Positions 35,428-47,295 of a stretch of 64,000 nucleotides of DNA are shown here, in pieces (positions within the stretch are counted from its first letter, which is position 1; every line of letters starts with the position of its first letter). The DNA comes from Glycine soja (taxonomy: Eukaryota > Streptophyta > Magnoliopsida > Fabales > Fabaceae): the NCBI RefSeq assembly GCF_004193775.1, contig NC_041019.1, positions 53,109,928 through 53,173,927 of the forward strand. The letters are read 5' to 3'. Under the pieces are notes generated by a model. The model was not told the origin of the DNA, did no database searches, and was given only the letters and a program-made list of their open reading frames with translations. The position numbers were made by a program, and so were the translations under genes.

Positions 35428-38247
35428 TCATAACTTGGCAACCGGGATGTTATAGAAGGTGGTATGAGCAATATACATCAAATTCCCAGTCTTCTTCAGC
35501 TTAAACTCTAATGCAACCATGGTCACATTTCTTCCACTCTTCACCACAGAGGCTTCAGCTAGAACTTCTGACTGCACAAACAATGGAGCAACAGCCCATT
35601 TATTGAAGAATTTAACCATGATGAGGAACAAGAACATGTTCTTCAATATATGGGATGTAAGAATCATCTATCATCGCAATGCAACTTACCTACTAGTACA
35701 CTACATATAGAATGAGTAGAAAACTATATCTAAAAAAAACTCCAGCCTTATCTTTGCAACATTATAAGTGAGGCTCTAATTGTCATGTCGAACCATATAT
35801 CTCCAAAACTTGAGTTCCATGAACGGTTTTAATATTATATCTCTAACACGCTCTCTTACGCAAGTGCCCTTTGGGATATAAGCATAGATAATGAGCAGGC
35901 CCATGAACCTTGAATTGAAATTTAACTATTATTTGAAGAATGGAAGGGTGCATATATCGAACTTTAGAACACTTAGTCATAGAGGCTGTGATACCATGCC
36001 ACAAACCAAATATCCTAGATATTTAAGCTATTTATGGAGACACATGAATGGTTTTACATCATCTCACACTAACCACATTAAAAGCAATTCTCTAAGTACA
36101 AGCTTTTGATGCTTAGTAACTAACAATGCAAATGCAGTTGAATAATGCAAACTGCTAGGCAACACTTAATGCTAAGAATCCCAAATCCTGAATTAAAAGA
36201 TCTCCTTGCTGAGGAGTAATACTTTTTTGAAGTCGCAAGCTTATGTATCAAATGCGAGGTTAGGCTAAAAACATCAAACTTCCTCAGGCAGCATGAATTA
36301 ATAAGTCTTTCTAAAGGCTTGAAATCCACACAGTTCATTTATCATTCACTGATTTGCAGAACCGGGAAAGCAGTAATGCCCATATGACAATAGAGAGAAT
36401 CAAAATTCAGAACTCACATGATTTAGAGCTGCAGAGAGGTAAGACGCTCTAATTTCCCCAAGAAAAAGTTCCTTGTCCTCAGCAATAACAGTTCTAGCAC
36501 AAGCAATAGACAGCAACTCAATCAAAGACAAAAGAGATCCCCCATGCAGTGTTCCAAAAGCATTCTGCAAGTCCAATAATGAAGATGAAAATATCCATCT
36601 ACATTCGTAATATATAACTTATTTTTAATCCCTCCCCCCACCCTCCCATCCCCCCAACATAAATTTAAAATTTAGACCTTAGAAAGAAAATAAATTTGGC
36701 TGCTCAGAAAGAAAATGGCAGAATTTTTTATTATAATCAAAGTTGCAGCCTCTCACAAACTGAGGTGGCTGTGGTCCTGCAATTACCAAAATTGCAGAAA
36801 AAATACAACAGGTGTGACTGCAACTTTGACCGTGATGCAGTTGCAGGATCTTCAAAACAATAATATTGCAGCCACAATTTTGAAAAATTGGTCTGACCCA
36901 GCCAAAAACTGTTATACACTCCCAAACTGACTATGCTCAATGTAACCGACAAGAATTATCTAGAAAATTATTAGTAGTTTCGGTTGATCCAATTAACAAA
37001 ACCTACAAAGCCCAGATACTTTGCACGAGATATGAAATGGACATGGGGATATGGAAAAGTCTTAAAATCACAAGATACAGTATGACCAGGATACTTTAAA
37101 TAAATCAATAATATTTGTAAAGAGACAATGATCATATCTCATTAATACATAACTATATCAGTGTATGATGATCATAATTTACTAAAAAGTACGTGTGATC
37201 ATAAGAAAAAACACATTTACAAATCTTCCCCATACTCAAGTATAAATAGAGAAATTATTTCTCCAATGAACATGTCACAACAGTTAAATATCTTCACCCA
37301 ACACGTGTTAGAATGTCACAAAAGGCATCACTAGTCCTGTCCAAAACAGGCTTGACTCTATAAGAACATAAACAAAATTAAAAGATTCTCCCAGGATACA
37401 TATCCAAGTGAATCATGTGAATACAGGTACCCCACCAATACTTGGCCATTTTCCTGGCACAAGGACACTCTTTTCCATAATTTTCTAAGACACTACATAG
37501 AATCCAAAGTAGCACAATAGTGAATTTGGAAAGGGAGTTTTGAGAGAGGAATTAAATTTTTAAGTGAATTCAAAATATCATATATCAAAATGACTTGTTT
37601 GGTATAGACCAATCTTGTTCAATCGAGTAAGAGCACTATAAGCAACAAAGCTTGAAATTTTGAAATCCTTTATCCAAACACTATCTTGATAAACACTGAA
37701 AATCATAAGCTTGAGACCTTCATTCCCAACAGTTATCTTGCAAATTACCAGTAATTTCGACAGACCCATTTCACAAAACATTGAAAAACATAAGCTTTAG
37801 ACCTTCCATCCCAATTTTCTCGACTGCCAAACACAAAACCAACGCTACAATTTAATAAACAAAAACCAATTCATGCAGAATTTCGATTAACAACTGTTAA
37901 CAGTTTACAAGTACACTTTTTTCTTACCAAATTTGTCAGGCACCACCAAACAGAGCAGAACGACAAAAAAGGAATCAAGGAGAGAGAAAAGGGGTTACAA
38001 TGATTTGGGGTTTGACAGCAATAGTGCAAGAGATTCGTCCCCTCTTGATATCGTTGAGTTTGATGAAGCTTCCAAAGAAGTGGGAGTAGAAGCCGCGGGT
38101 TTCGCAACTCTGAGGAATGGGTTTGTCGATGCCCAATTTGTTAAGCCAAGTGCGGGTCATAGAAACATGTTGAGGAAACTCCTTTTGGTCGGAAATTGAA
38201 GAGAGTGTTTGGGTTTGAGAAGCAGAGGAAGAAGCCTTCGACGCCAT
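35428..38247 (-). CDS. PaaI-like acyl-CoA thioesterase (hotdog fold), three exons
   Basis: Predicted exons on the minus strand: 38247-37999, 36564-36418 and 35571-35428, joined in phase 0 with GT/AG borders (GTAACC..TTGCAG and GTGAGT..GTGCAG), giving 179 residues. Exon 1 supplies MASKASSSAS and a divergent N-terminal part ending IAVKPQII. Exon 2 supplies the thioesterase core NAFGTLHGGSLLSLIELLSI (residues 84-103), with the HGG motif of the hotdog active site, then EIRASYLSAALNH. Exon 3 supplies the strands SEVLAEASVVKSGRNVTMVA and IAHTTFYNIPVAKL. The enzyme should hydrolyse an acyl- or aryl-CoA thioester; the substrate cannot be told. A peroxisomal SKL-like end is not perfect (AKL), so location is uncertain. 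All frames are intact. Confidence 0.85.
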
Positions 38248-39762
38248 TTTTGTAGTCTCTACCTAAACACCATCTTTACCTTTCTCAGTTTCGTTCCCAA
38301 TATCTTTGGAACTAGTTCAGTTTTCATTTTTAATCCCATTTCGCCTTTATGTTCAAGGTTAAGTCTTATCTCTTAATCACCGACAAGTATAATATTTTTC
38401 GGGAAATTCTTATGAAATTATTTAGAATTAATGGCATGATAGGGTAAATATTTTTATATTGTGGTCCATTAATAAATAAATTTATATATAATGCATTTGT
38501 TGAATTTTTATAACTTGTTATTTAAGATAATTTTTATACCAGCTAATGATATAAAACTTTTTACAATGATAATGCAATTCTTAAATGTAATTCAATTCTT
38601 ATTTGTGTCGACAAGTTACTAGTATTTTTTTTTTTTTTGTTATATGCTATTTTAAGGTCAAACTAAACTAATTCTTGAATTTGATTAAAATATATTGATC
38701 TTGAAAAGGTTTTTTATACTATGGTTCAATTTAATATTGTTGTGTATAGTAATTTTAAAATAAAAATTTTAAGAATCATATACAAGATAATTTTTAATTG
38801 ATTAATTAATAGTGAAAAATATTACACTGGAGGGATTTTTATTTGTTTAAAAACTTACCTTCTTTTCATTTAGTTATTAATTTTAATTTTAATAACATAA
38901 TTATAAAGTTGAAAAATTATAATATTTAAAAGAATTAAAAAGAAGAAGAAAATAAAATTAAAAATTTACAATTTTTTAAGACTAAGAGTTTAATTAGATA
39001 TTTTTTTAGAACAATATAGTTGTTTTTAAAACTAAAAAATAAATTAGATAAATAAATGATCAATTATATTTTATTTAAATTGTGAAGTTAATTAAATAAT
39101 TAATAAAAACGGAATTAAAAAAAAGTAAATCAGTTACTAATTTAGTTTGAGAAGGATCTAGGGGGTCTGGATCCTATAAAGTGAGCAACTCGATTACTCA
39201 CGATGAGAAATTCTGTTAAAAAATGATGATCGTTGATTACATATGAAATTTAATCTACGTCTGAAATAAAAGCCGTTGAAATCCACCGTATCATTAATCC
39301 CTTCCCCTTCTCATGAGGTGGTGGTGCCGTCAACGTAGAAGTTCGCCGCCGTAGTGTTGGTCCCTTCTTGCTCACTGCAATGCGGTGGTGCTTTCTCCTA
39401 TAATTACTCAAGTGTTAAAGATCATTAAGTTTGTAATATTAGAAGATCATTAACTTTGTACTATAATTCTAAAAACAAGTATACAAATAAATAAAAATAA
39501 TATTTATTTAAAGAAATGCGCATAACTAAATATTTAGAGAAATGGTATTGAAACTTTTTTTATTATCTTAAATATTCTTTTGAAGTTATATAAAAAGAAG
39601 AGGTTATCATTTTTATAAGAGATCCAAATGAACCAAAAGAAGTCAAAACAAAAGAATTTTTGAAGACATAAAAACTAATTTTCTTTTAAATATTCTCTTT
39701 CTTGCTCCTCCTATTCTTTCAAATACTTTTTATAACCCTCTCATTTCCAAACAGCTCCTATA
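38248..39762. other. AT-rich intergenic DNA
   Basis: Upstream region of the thioesterase gene. No coding frame or recognised mobile element. It ends at the left edge of the segmental duplication. Confidence 0.5.
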
Positions 39763-41449
39763 AAAAAATTGTCTTTTTTATTTGAGAGAATAAAAATGGT
39801 TGAATCAAGGATGCAAATGCAAATTCTGAAACACAGTCATGAACCTACATAGTGACGAAAAGGAAGATGTTCTAAAAAAAATAAAAAGGGAAACACAACC
39901 TACCTACACGATGACAAAACATGATTTTTTTTATTCTATTTTTTTAATTTCATTTTTAAATATTTTATATTTGTTTTTCTTCCGGTAACAAACCTGTTGT
40001 TGCAGATAATTTTGCTTCCTCACCGGTGAGGAAGTGAATTTTGGATTTCACCTTAGAATCCACCTATATCACAGAGACTGGCTCCCTACCTTTAATCTCC
40101 ATAAGCATTCTCCTAATCAGGTTATATTTAAAGCCCTAAGGTTTTTTTTTTATCCCCAAACCTCCCACCTCCTTCTCCAAGCACACCCTATTCCATTCAA
40201 CCTAGTGGATTTTATTTCTCCCCCCACCCTGCCCACAAAAAACATCTAAACATAGATTCAAAAGTAGAGATTATATCTACCGGAGCCTTGAAAATAGAAG
40301 GAAAAAAAATAGATCGAGAGATACCAAGATCACCAAAAGATATGTATTTACTATTCCATAGATCATTACTGAACCTTAAGGTTGGTTGTGAGTTTAACTG
40401 AAGGTATGGTTTTGCAAAGGAATTACATAGGGGAGATAAAATAAAAGTTCCCTCTTAAACATTGTGGTGCAGATCATCCAAAGACCCTAAGGGCCAGTGA
40501 GGAAGCTTCATTTGAAAATTTGCCATGCTCCAAAGGAAAAATCTTTGACTAAGTGAGCAATGTTTGGTTTAATTAGTGAATTTGGTGTAAAACTTTAATT
40601 TATTGAGATAAATGCTTCTATTGGTCTAATTAGCGACTTAGCGTGCTAACAACATAAGTACTCATTTGTCATTAAACATGTACGAGGGTTGCTCCTGAGT
40701 ATTTTTTTTTCTGCTCTAGAAAGGCTCATTGTGAAGCGCAAATTCAATACTGAATAAAATAATGTTATTTTAATCCATAATCCAAAATCTTACATAAGCT
40801 TAATTAACATTAATAATATTGATTTCTATGAACTATTTGACTGTCTACTAATAGAAAACTGAAGAAACTTTTACTAACTCTTTCACACCACAATCTAAGT
40901 TTTATAGTTAAATTAGCTGCTGAAACTTATACGAAAAAATTCATTTAATTCAATTTTTATTTTAAATAATATTTTTGCTTGTATTTAGCATCAATCAACT
41001 TAAGTAGATATTAATGAAAATCAAGGTGTTATAGCTCTGCCTCCGATTAAAAGATATAGAAAAATCATTTAATTGAAAATCCATCCACCTAACTCGATCA
41101 GACACAAATGCATTCTTCTTATTTGATAATTAAAACAAAACCTGGTAAATCTCTAGCTCAAAACACCACCAGTAATCCATGGATTCTTCTATAAAAAGGT
41201 TTTATGTCCAGACCCTACATCTATCCTAAAATTTTCAAAATTTTAGTAACGAAAATTTTCAAAATTACAAGTAAGGTGCTTCATCACTAATGTATTTTTT
41301 TCTAGTACATAAGCTTAATTATGATTAACAGACTAATACTATAATTTCTATGAAATATTTGACTGTCTGAGGAGATATTAATACATTATTCTTCCCTGGT
41401 TACAAACTAATCTTTGACTGTCTCGCTCATTTTCAAAACCTGGAATAAA

Positions 41450-41982
41450 GCTTGTCATGAATCATTTCATCGGGCTTGCCTCAACTTCTCTGGAAGAACA
41501 AACAGAGATTTGCTATTTTAATTTTGTCATCCTTTGGCAGATATGTGTAAACGCAAAGGAATGGTACGATGTTAGCTTGTACCATTTGTTAGTGTGATTA
41601 TCATATGGCTACATTGTTGATAAATTTCTTTACCTGTTTGGATTTTATGCCAGGAGTTTTATCCAGATCCATTACTGCCTATAACAAGTCAAATAGAGAG
41701 TGCTCTTGTGAATGTGCATAAGCAGTGGGTGACAAACCTAGCAAACATGGATGTGCAAGGAAGACTCCAATTATTGATCAGAATTTTGCCTGATGTCAAG
41801 GGGTCTTATGGTGAGTGTCTTGCATGTTCAAACTAAAACAATAATTTGATTTTATCATCTTAAATATTTCTAGTTCTGACAGGAAATTAATAAACGCATA
41901 TGTGAAACTGACCTAGGAATAGTTTCTCAGTATTGTCTGCCAAGACAAGTTGGAAAGACGATTATGCAATATCTTGAAATTT
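41450..41982 (+). pseudogene. Argonaute (AGO5-like) fragment, plus arm of copy A
   Basis: Three exon-like blocks of the region joining the L2/MID and PIWI parts of Argonaute. Block 1 (from 41450) reads ACLNFSGRTNRDLLF, stop, FCHPLADMCKRKGMV. Block 2 (about 41662-41810) reads FYPDPLLPITSQIESALVNV, HKQWVTNLANMDVQGRLQLL and IRILPDVKGSYG before GTGAG. Block 3 (from about 41881) reads KRICETDLGIVSQYCLPRQV. LQLLI.ILPD..GSYG followed by KRICET.LGIVSQ is diagnostic of the AGO1/AGO5 clade; AGO5-like genes fit best by memory. A stop, a 12-base deletion relative to the other arm and an indel at the third block make it non-coding. Confidence 0.88.
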
Positions 41983-42009
41983 AAGATGATAAAATAGCAC
42001 ATATGCACT

Positions 42010-42527
42010 TTATTTTCCATATTGCATGTTCATCTTTTGCAACTTGTCTCGCTGATAACAATGAGACTATTTCTAGTTCAGTTTCACATATGCACTTTAT
42101 TTTCCCTGTCAGAACAAGACAGATTTAAGATAATAAAATCAAATTAGTTTTAGTGTGAACATGAAATTGAAGACATACACACACCATAAGACCCCTTGAC
42201 ATCAGGCAAAATTATGATCAACAATTGGAGTCTTCCTTGCACTTTCATGTTTGCTAGTTTTGTCACACATTGCTTATGGACATTCACAAGAGCACTTTCT
42301 ATTTGACTAGCTTGAACAGTTGTTATAGGCAATAAGGATAAAAATCCTGGCATAATATCCAAAAAGACAGAAATTTATCAACAATGTAATCACGCTAACA
42401 AATGGTACAAGCTAACGTCGTACCATTCCTTTGCTTTTACACATCTGGATGACAAAATTGAAATGGAAAATGTGTTTGTTTTTCCAAAGAAGTTGAGGCA
42501 AGTCCAAAGAAATGGGCCACGACAAGC
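42010..42527 (-). pseudogene. Argonaute (AGO5-like) fragment, minus arm of copy A
   Basis: Reverse-complement partner of the plus arm. It reads WTCLNFFGKTN, then in another frame MCKSKGMV, then LLPITTVQASQIESALVNVH, KLANMKVQGRLQLLIIILPD, VKGSYG, an intron-like gap bounded by GT and ACAG, and GKIKCICETELEIVS. This arm keeps the central exons open, including residues lost in the plus arm (TTVQAS). No N domain, PAZ or catalytic PIWI part is present, so it cannot encode an active slicer. Confidence 0.88.
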
Positions 42528-44344
42528 TTTATTCTAGGTTTTGCAAATGAGCAAGGCAGCTGCAAGGTCTGCGACATTGCAGGACATAAATATGATCACC
42601 AGAATCTGATTCATCAGATAATCATTCCAGTATATTCTGGCAGCTGAATTGTTATTACCCATTTCGTTATGCTTCCTGCATATATATTAAATGTTTCACA
42701 TGATTATTTTAATTTTCTCATGACCAGAAAATGCAAGAAACAAAACCCTTAACAGGGAATTTCCCATGTATTTAACTGCATATGCTATATGCTAGGAATC
42801 AATGAAGTCAGAAATTGAAAGATTCTAACGAAATATATTTCTTTTTATAAATGCTTCGCTGAAGAGGTAATCACTATTTGATGACAGATAATATTTCATA
42901 TATTCTTTTAGCCCAATCCTTGCTGTTAGAATTCATATCAAAGAAACAAAAGAGGTTTACAAATCTAGCAAAAGATACTTCTCGAATATATTAAAAAGAA
43001 GTAAGTAATCAAAATAGTATAAGAGAACTGAAATTCTTTCTTTAATAGTATCATCATTTGTAAGGAACAACTCGGGCTTCAAAATCTTGTAAAATATATA
43101 ATTAATTTCTTGATGCATTGAAAAACAAAAAGATAGTCAGATTTGCTTGGACTAGAAATATATCCTGAGCAGGCTGCCATAAATTTTTAACATCCTATAA
43201 AATCTTCATTCACTCAGATTTATTCTGCATTAGGGTTTAATTTGGGTTGAAAAACCATTAATTACCAAAAACAATCATTCATTCATATATATACATATAT
43301 ATATTCGAAAGAACTACAAATATGATAAACTCATGATAGTAACTATAGTGTGGCCCATAGGTCAACTTTGTGATGGCCTTATCAACAATTTTTTACCAAA
43401 CACAAAACGCAGATTAGCTAGGCAAAACTAATATTTAGACTGGACAAACAAGTTATAAAAATGTAATTTATATTATAATATATATTTTAAAATATATTAC
43501 ATCGGCACAAAAAAATTATATTATATATGTGGAGTTTAGTCTTATATGTTAATATGATAAATCTTATAAATTATTATATATAGATAGGGTATTTTGCTTT
43601 AAAAGGTTGTATAATAACCCACCACTTGCATGTACACACATGGCAATTAAGAATAAGAGAAATGTTACCTTGAAGCAGCAGTGATAAGTTGTTCATCCGT
43701 TAAGTAAACATAGTAGTTAAATACTATGTAGGCTGTATTTCCATTACTCAGACATAGAACATATTTCAAGAACCGAATCAATCATTTTTGCTCAATTAGG
43801 GACATGCAAACTCTACTTTGTTCTATGCGGGTCAAACCCTGTCGGTTTTTGTGTTACCTAACAAAAAGTGAAAAGAATTGGAAAATAGGATAAAATAGAT
43901 CTAGAAAACCTCAAGGGGAAATAGGGAAAAATGAACAAATGAATTGCAAAAATAGACCAAACAAAAATTAAATAATGAAAAACAAATTGAATAAGAAAAA
44001 AATACAAAAAAAAAAAGAGAGAAAGATTTCAAACCTTCAACAAGTTTCGAATGGCTTGCGAGGATGTGAGTGGTGGAAAAGAGAAGGATGAGATTTGGTG
44101 GAAGAAAGGGAGAAATTTGAAACTTGAAAGTGAAATGAAGTATTGATTTAGAACTTGCCTTAGAGAATGGAAGACAGAAAAGACAAGAGATACAAGAGAA
44201 AAGAAAAAGAGAGGAACTTAATATATATGATTCTAACAACACCATCAACCAACGGTGTAGAAGATGATAGTGAAGGTGCGGCACAAAAGATTTGTATGGT
44301 CAAACTCGTAACGTAACTAATCAAGGTCATGCTATCAAGTGTTT

Positions 44345-46659
44345 TAATAAGTGTTAAGAAATATTTAATATATTTTTATTAATTTCTTAAAATAATTTAA
44401 TAAATAATTAATGATATTTATATTTTTAATATAATAATTAATAATTAATGTTTTTTATTCTAAATAAAAAAGTATTAGTTTATACTAGAAAAAAATATTA
44501 GTAAATGCTTTGAATATATTATTTTTTTATATTTTTAGTATAGCAGTTTCTTTTGATAACATTTATTATTTAGTGAATGTTTAATATCTTTATTGTTTAA
44601 AATAATTATAGAAATTATTAAAAAAAATAATATTTTCAATATAATAAATTACTTTATTCTTGAAATAATAACTTACTTTATAAACGTTAATCAAAATAGT
44701 TTACCATAAATTTAAGAGTTTAATATAGGAGATTTATTAATTTTATATTAAATTGATTTGTAATTTTCTGAACAATTTGATAAATTTTAATTAATTTCTT
44801 GACCAATAGTAGAGTAGTAATTAATACCTCCAAAGCATTTGTCCACTTGCCATGTCTGATATCAATAACGTATCTCTTTTATTATTTCAACTTTAGAAAT
44901 ATTATAAAAGTACCTATCTGACGTACTCTTTTGAATGCAGTCTATTTTTTGGTAGAAATTTATTGATGCTGAAAAATTTTTGTAGGTCTCACATTAAATA
45001 TAATAATTTTCGTTCAAATTTTATAATTTTCAAAAAATAAATTTTCACTTATGAAAAACTGTTTCTAACGCATACTCCTCTTTCAATTTTCTTCTTCTCT
45101 CCATCAGTCAAATTTTTTTTAATTGGTATGAAAATTCCTCAAGTTTTTTATATTGCAAAATTTTGAAAATAATAAAAAATGGCTTTAATTATAGCTAGCT
45201 CCCTATCACATTCAACTAATTTGCAATTTCTGCTCCTTTACACAAAAGAAATCATTTTAGTCTATAATACAACTTTGATCCTCTTATCGTTCAATATGTA
45301 ATTTCGGTCTCACGTCTTTAAACAAAAACATTTAAGTCTTCAATTTTTGAAAAATTTATATTTTGGTTCACTCTTTAATTTTTTCTATATTTATTTCTTA
45401 TATTTAATTAGTTAAATCGTTCTCAATAACACCTTAAATAAATACGTTAGTATTAAGATTCAATTGAATTAAAATAAAAATATGTAAAACTAAATATTAG
45501 ACCAAAATGACTGATTTTAAAAAATTGAAAGACTAAATTATTTTATTTAATTTAAAATAGGAGAACAAAAATGAAGAATGGACAAAATAAGGAGAAAAAG
45601 TTGTATTTTAGACATCATTTTATTTTATTCCATACATTCTTTGAATGTTGTCTTATATGAATGGATATCAATTTAGTGCTCCTCTCTCTATTATCAGGCA
45701 TTGTGACTAACGATCAAAATTGTGATTGTAATTTAGTGCTCCTCTCTCCATGTTTATGACGTCAAGAAATTTATGCCTAAGAATGACTTGCCGTCATGGA
45801 ATCTTTGTGATGTCAAAAAATGAATGTTCTTGTCCTACACTCACCAAAGATGGTTAGCTTTCATTAATCTCAATTTCCATAAGAGAGCAAGGGTGCAAAA
45901 TCTGCCCCAAGGATTGCTAACTGCTATCCAGGATTAGACAAATCACCATATTATGCATATAGCCCAGCAAAAGAATACACAATTCACTGATATATATATA
46001 CAACTGTCAGACTTCCATTTTAGAGCTGCACAACAATGAGAACAAATTCCTACCTTAAGCAGCACAGTTTTTACAAAGGCAATTATCTAAAGTTCAAGAC
46101 ACTAATTTAAAGTCCTTGACAAATATAAAAACCATATTACAATAAATCTCTGCAAGTTGGCAATAATCCATATATATCGTACTGCCTCCTTGAGAAGGTA
46201 TGGAAAGACAAATTAAAATCCTTCACATTTTTAGCCCAACCAATCCTTGCTGTTAGAATTCATATCAAAGAAACAAAAGAGGTTTACAAATCTAGCAAAA
46301 GTATTGAAATATATGATATACTTAAATACACTTTATACCAGAAAAGTATTGAAATTAATATATTAGAAATATTTTTAAATTAACAAATCAATATGTATAT
46401 TTTTTATTAAGATAAATAAATCATGCTTATCATTAACCTTTTAATTTGTGTTTTTTAAAAATAATTTTTTATTTTATATAATTAGTAAATACCTTTTGTA
46501 AAATTAAGCATTTTAAAATGTAAGGCATAAGTATAACACTAATGATTCATTAAGGTTCAATATGTTATAAGTAAAATTTATGTATTGATGAGAATCCAAT
46601 TTGACTTTAGTATAACATGTATACTAAACAAAGTCCAAATAAGATGTAATGTCTAACTG
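44345..46659. other. Intergenic DNA with a short stray copy of the duplicated segment
   Basis: Mostly AT-rich, no gene. About 46232-46301 repeats, almost perfectly, a 65-70-bp stretch of the segmental duplication (42909-42972 and 62604-62665; TTGCTGTTAGAATTCATATC at its start). A less AT-rich part at 45690-46200 has no recognisable frame. Confidence 0.55.
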
Positions 46660-47295
46660 ATGTGTCACTAAAATCACGAGTCTTTAAGTGAGAAGTACAT
46701 TCTTTCACCACTACATTCAAGTACTCATTTAAATATTTGATATAAAATATAGTATTAATATAAGTTTTATATGAAAATAGTTCAAAATTTTAATTTTATT
46801 CTTTTTTATTTATTATATTTTTATAATTTTATATATTATCTTTCAAAATATAATATATAAGATTAAATTATATTTTCACATAAATTAGAATAAGTATATT
46901 TATATAATTTTATTTTTTTATATTATATTTATCTTTAAAATAATGCTTTGATTTAGTAACAACATTTTTATCTATATTCATGCTACTTATTGTAATATAG
47001 ATAAAGAAAATATCATCAATAAATCACATACATAAATATTTTAAAAAATAAAAAATATTGTCCTTTAATTATGTATCTTTACTATATAATTTAATTCTTT
47101 AAAAATACATACCTGATTAAATAAAGTTTAATATAGATAAAAATACTATTATAATAAATAACAAAAATATCTTAATATAGGTAAAAAAAATATTATTATT
47201 AAATTACATATATAAATATTTTAAAAGATAATAAAATACTATCATTTTATGATATTATAATTTATATTAAAAAATATAAATTAAAGAAAAAATTT

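Larger units (their letters stand above)
41417..42565. repeat. Fold-back (inverted repeat) of Argonaute sequence, copy A
   Basis: Arms 41417-41987 and 42005-42565 are reverse complements with an estimated 80% or more identity; the loop is only about 20 bp. Pairing runs from (A/C)T(G/T)..GCTCATTT through AAAGGAATGGTACG to CAAGTTG. Both intron-like and exon-like parts of the Argonaute sequence are paired, so it arose by inverted duplication of genomic DNA. A read-through transcript would form a hairpin of more than 500 bp. Confidence 0.9.
39763..44295 (+). repeat. Segmental duplication, copy A
   Basis: Direct repeat of 55701-64000 with only small differences apart from indels. Similarity begins at AAAAAAATTGTCTTTTT and continues past TGCGGC(A/T)CAA, where copy B reaches the window end, so the full length is unknown. 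It contains the Argonaute-like fold-back and the empty target site (TTAAT, 41315-41319) of the retroelement found in copy B. Open frames such as 40034-40249 and 43901-44284 lack recognisable domains and are poorly conserved between the copies. Confidence 0.93.

Noticed and set aside
36715..36952. Small overlapping frames on both strands
   Set aside because: They fall in intron 1 of the thioesterase gene.
40034..40249. Plus-strand frame present in both duplicate copies (also 55982-56260)
   Set aside because: Lengths and ends differ through frameshifts between copies and no domain is recognisable; similarity follows from the DNA duplication.
43901..44284. Minus-strand frame of 127 codons, Ser/Leu/Phe-rich
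   Set aside because: It is truncated and shifted in copy B (63750-63962), has low complexity and shows no domain.
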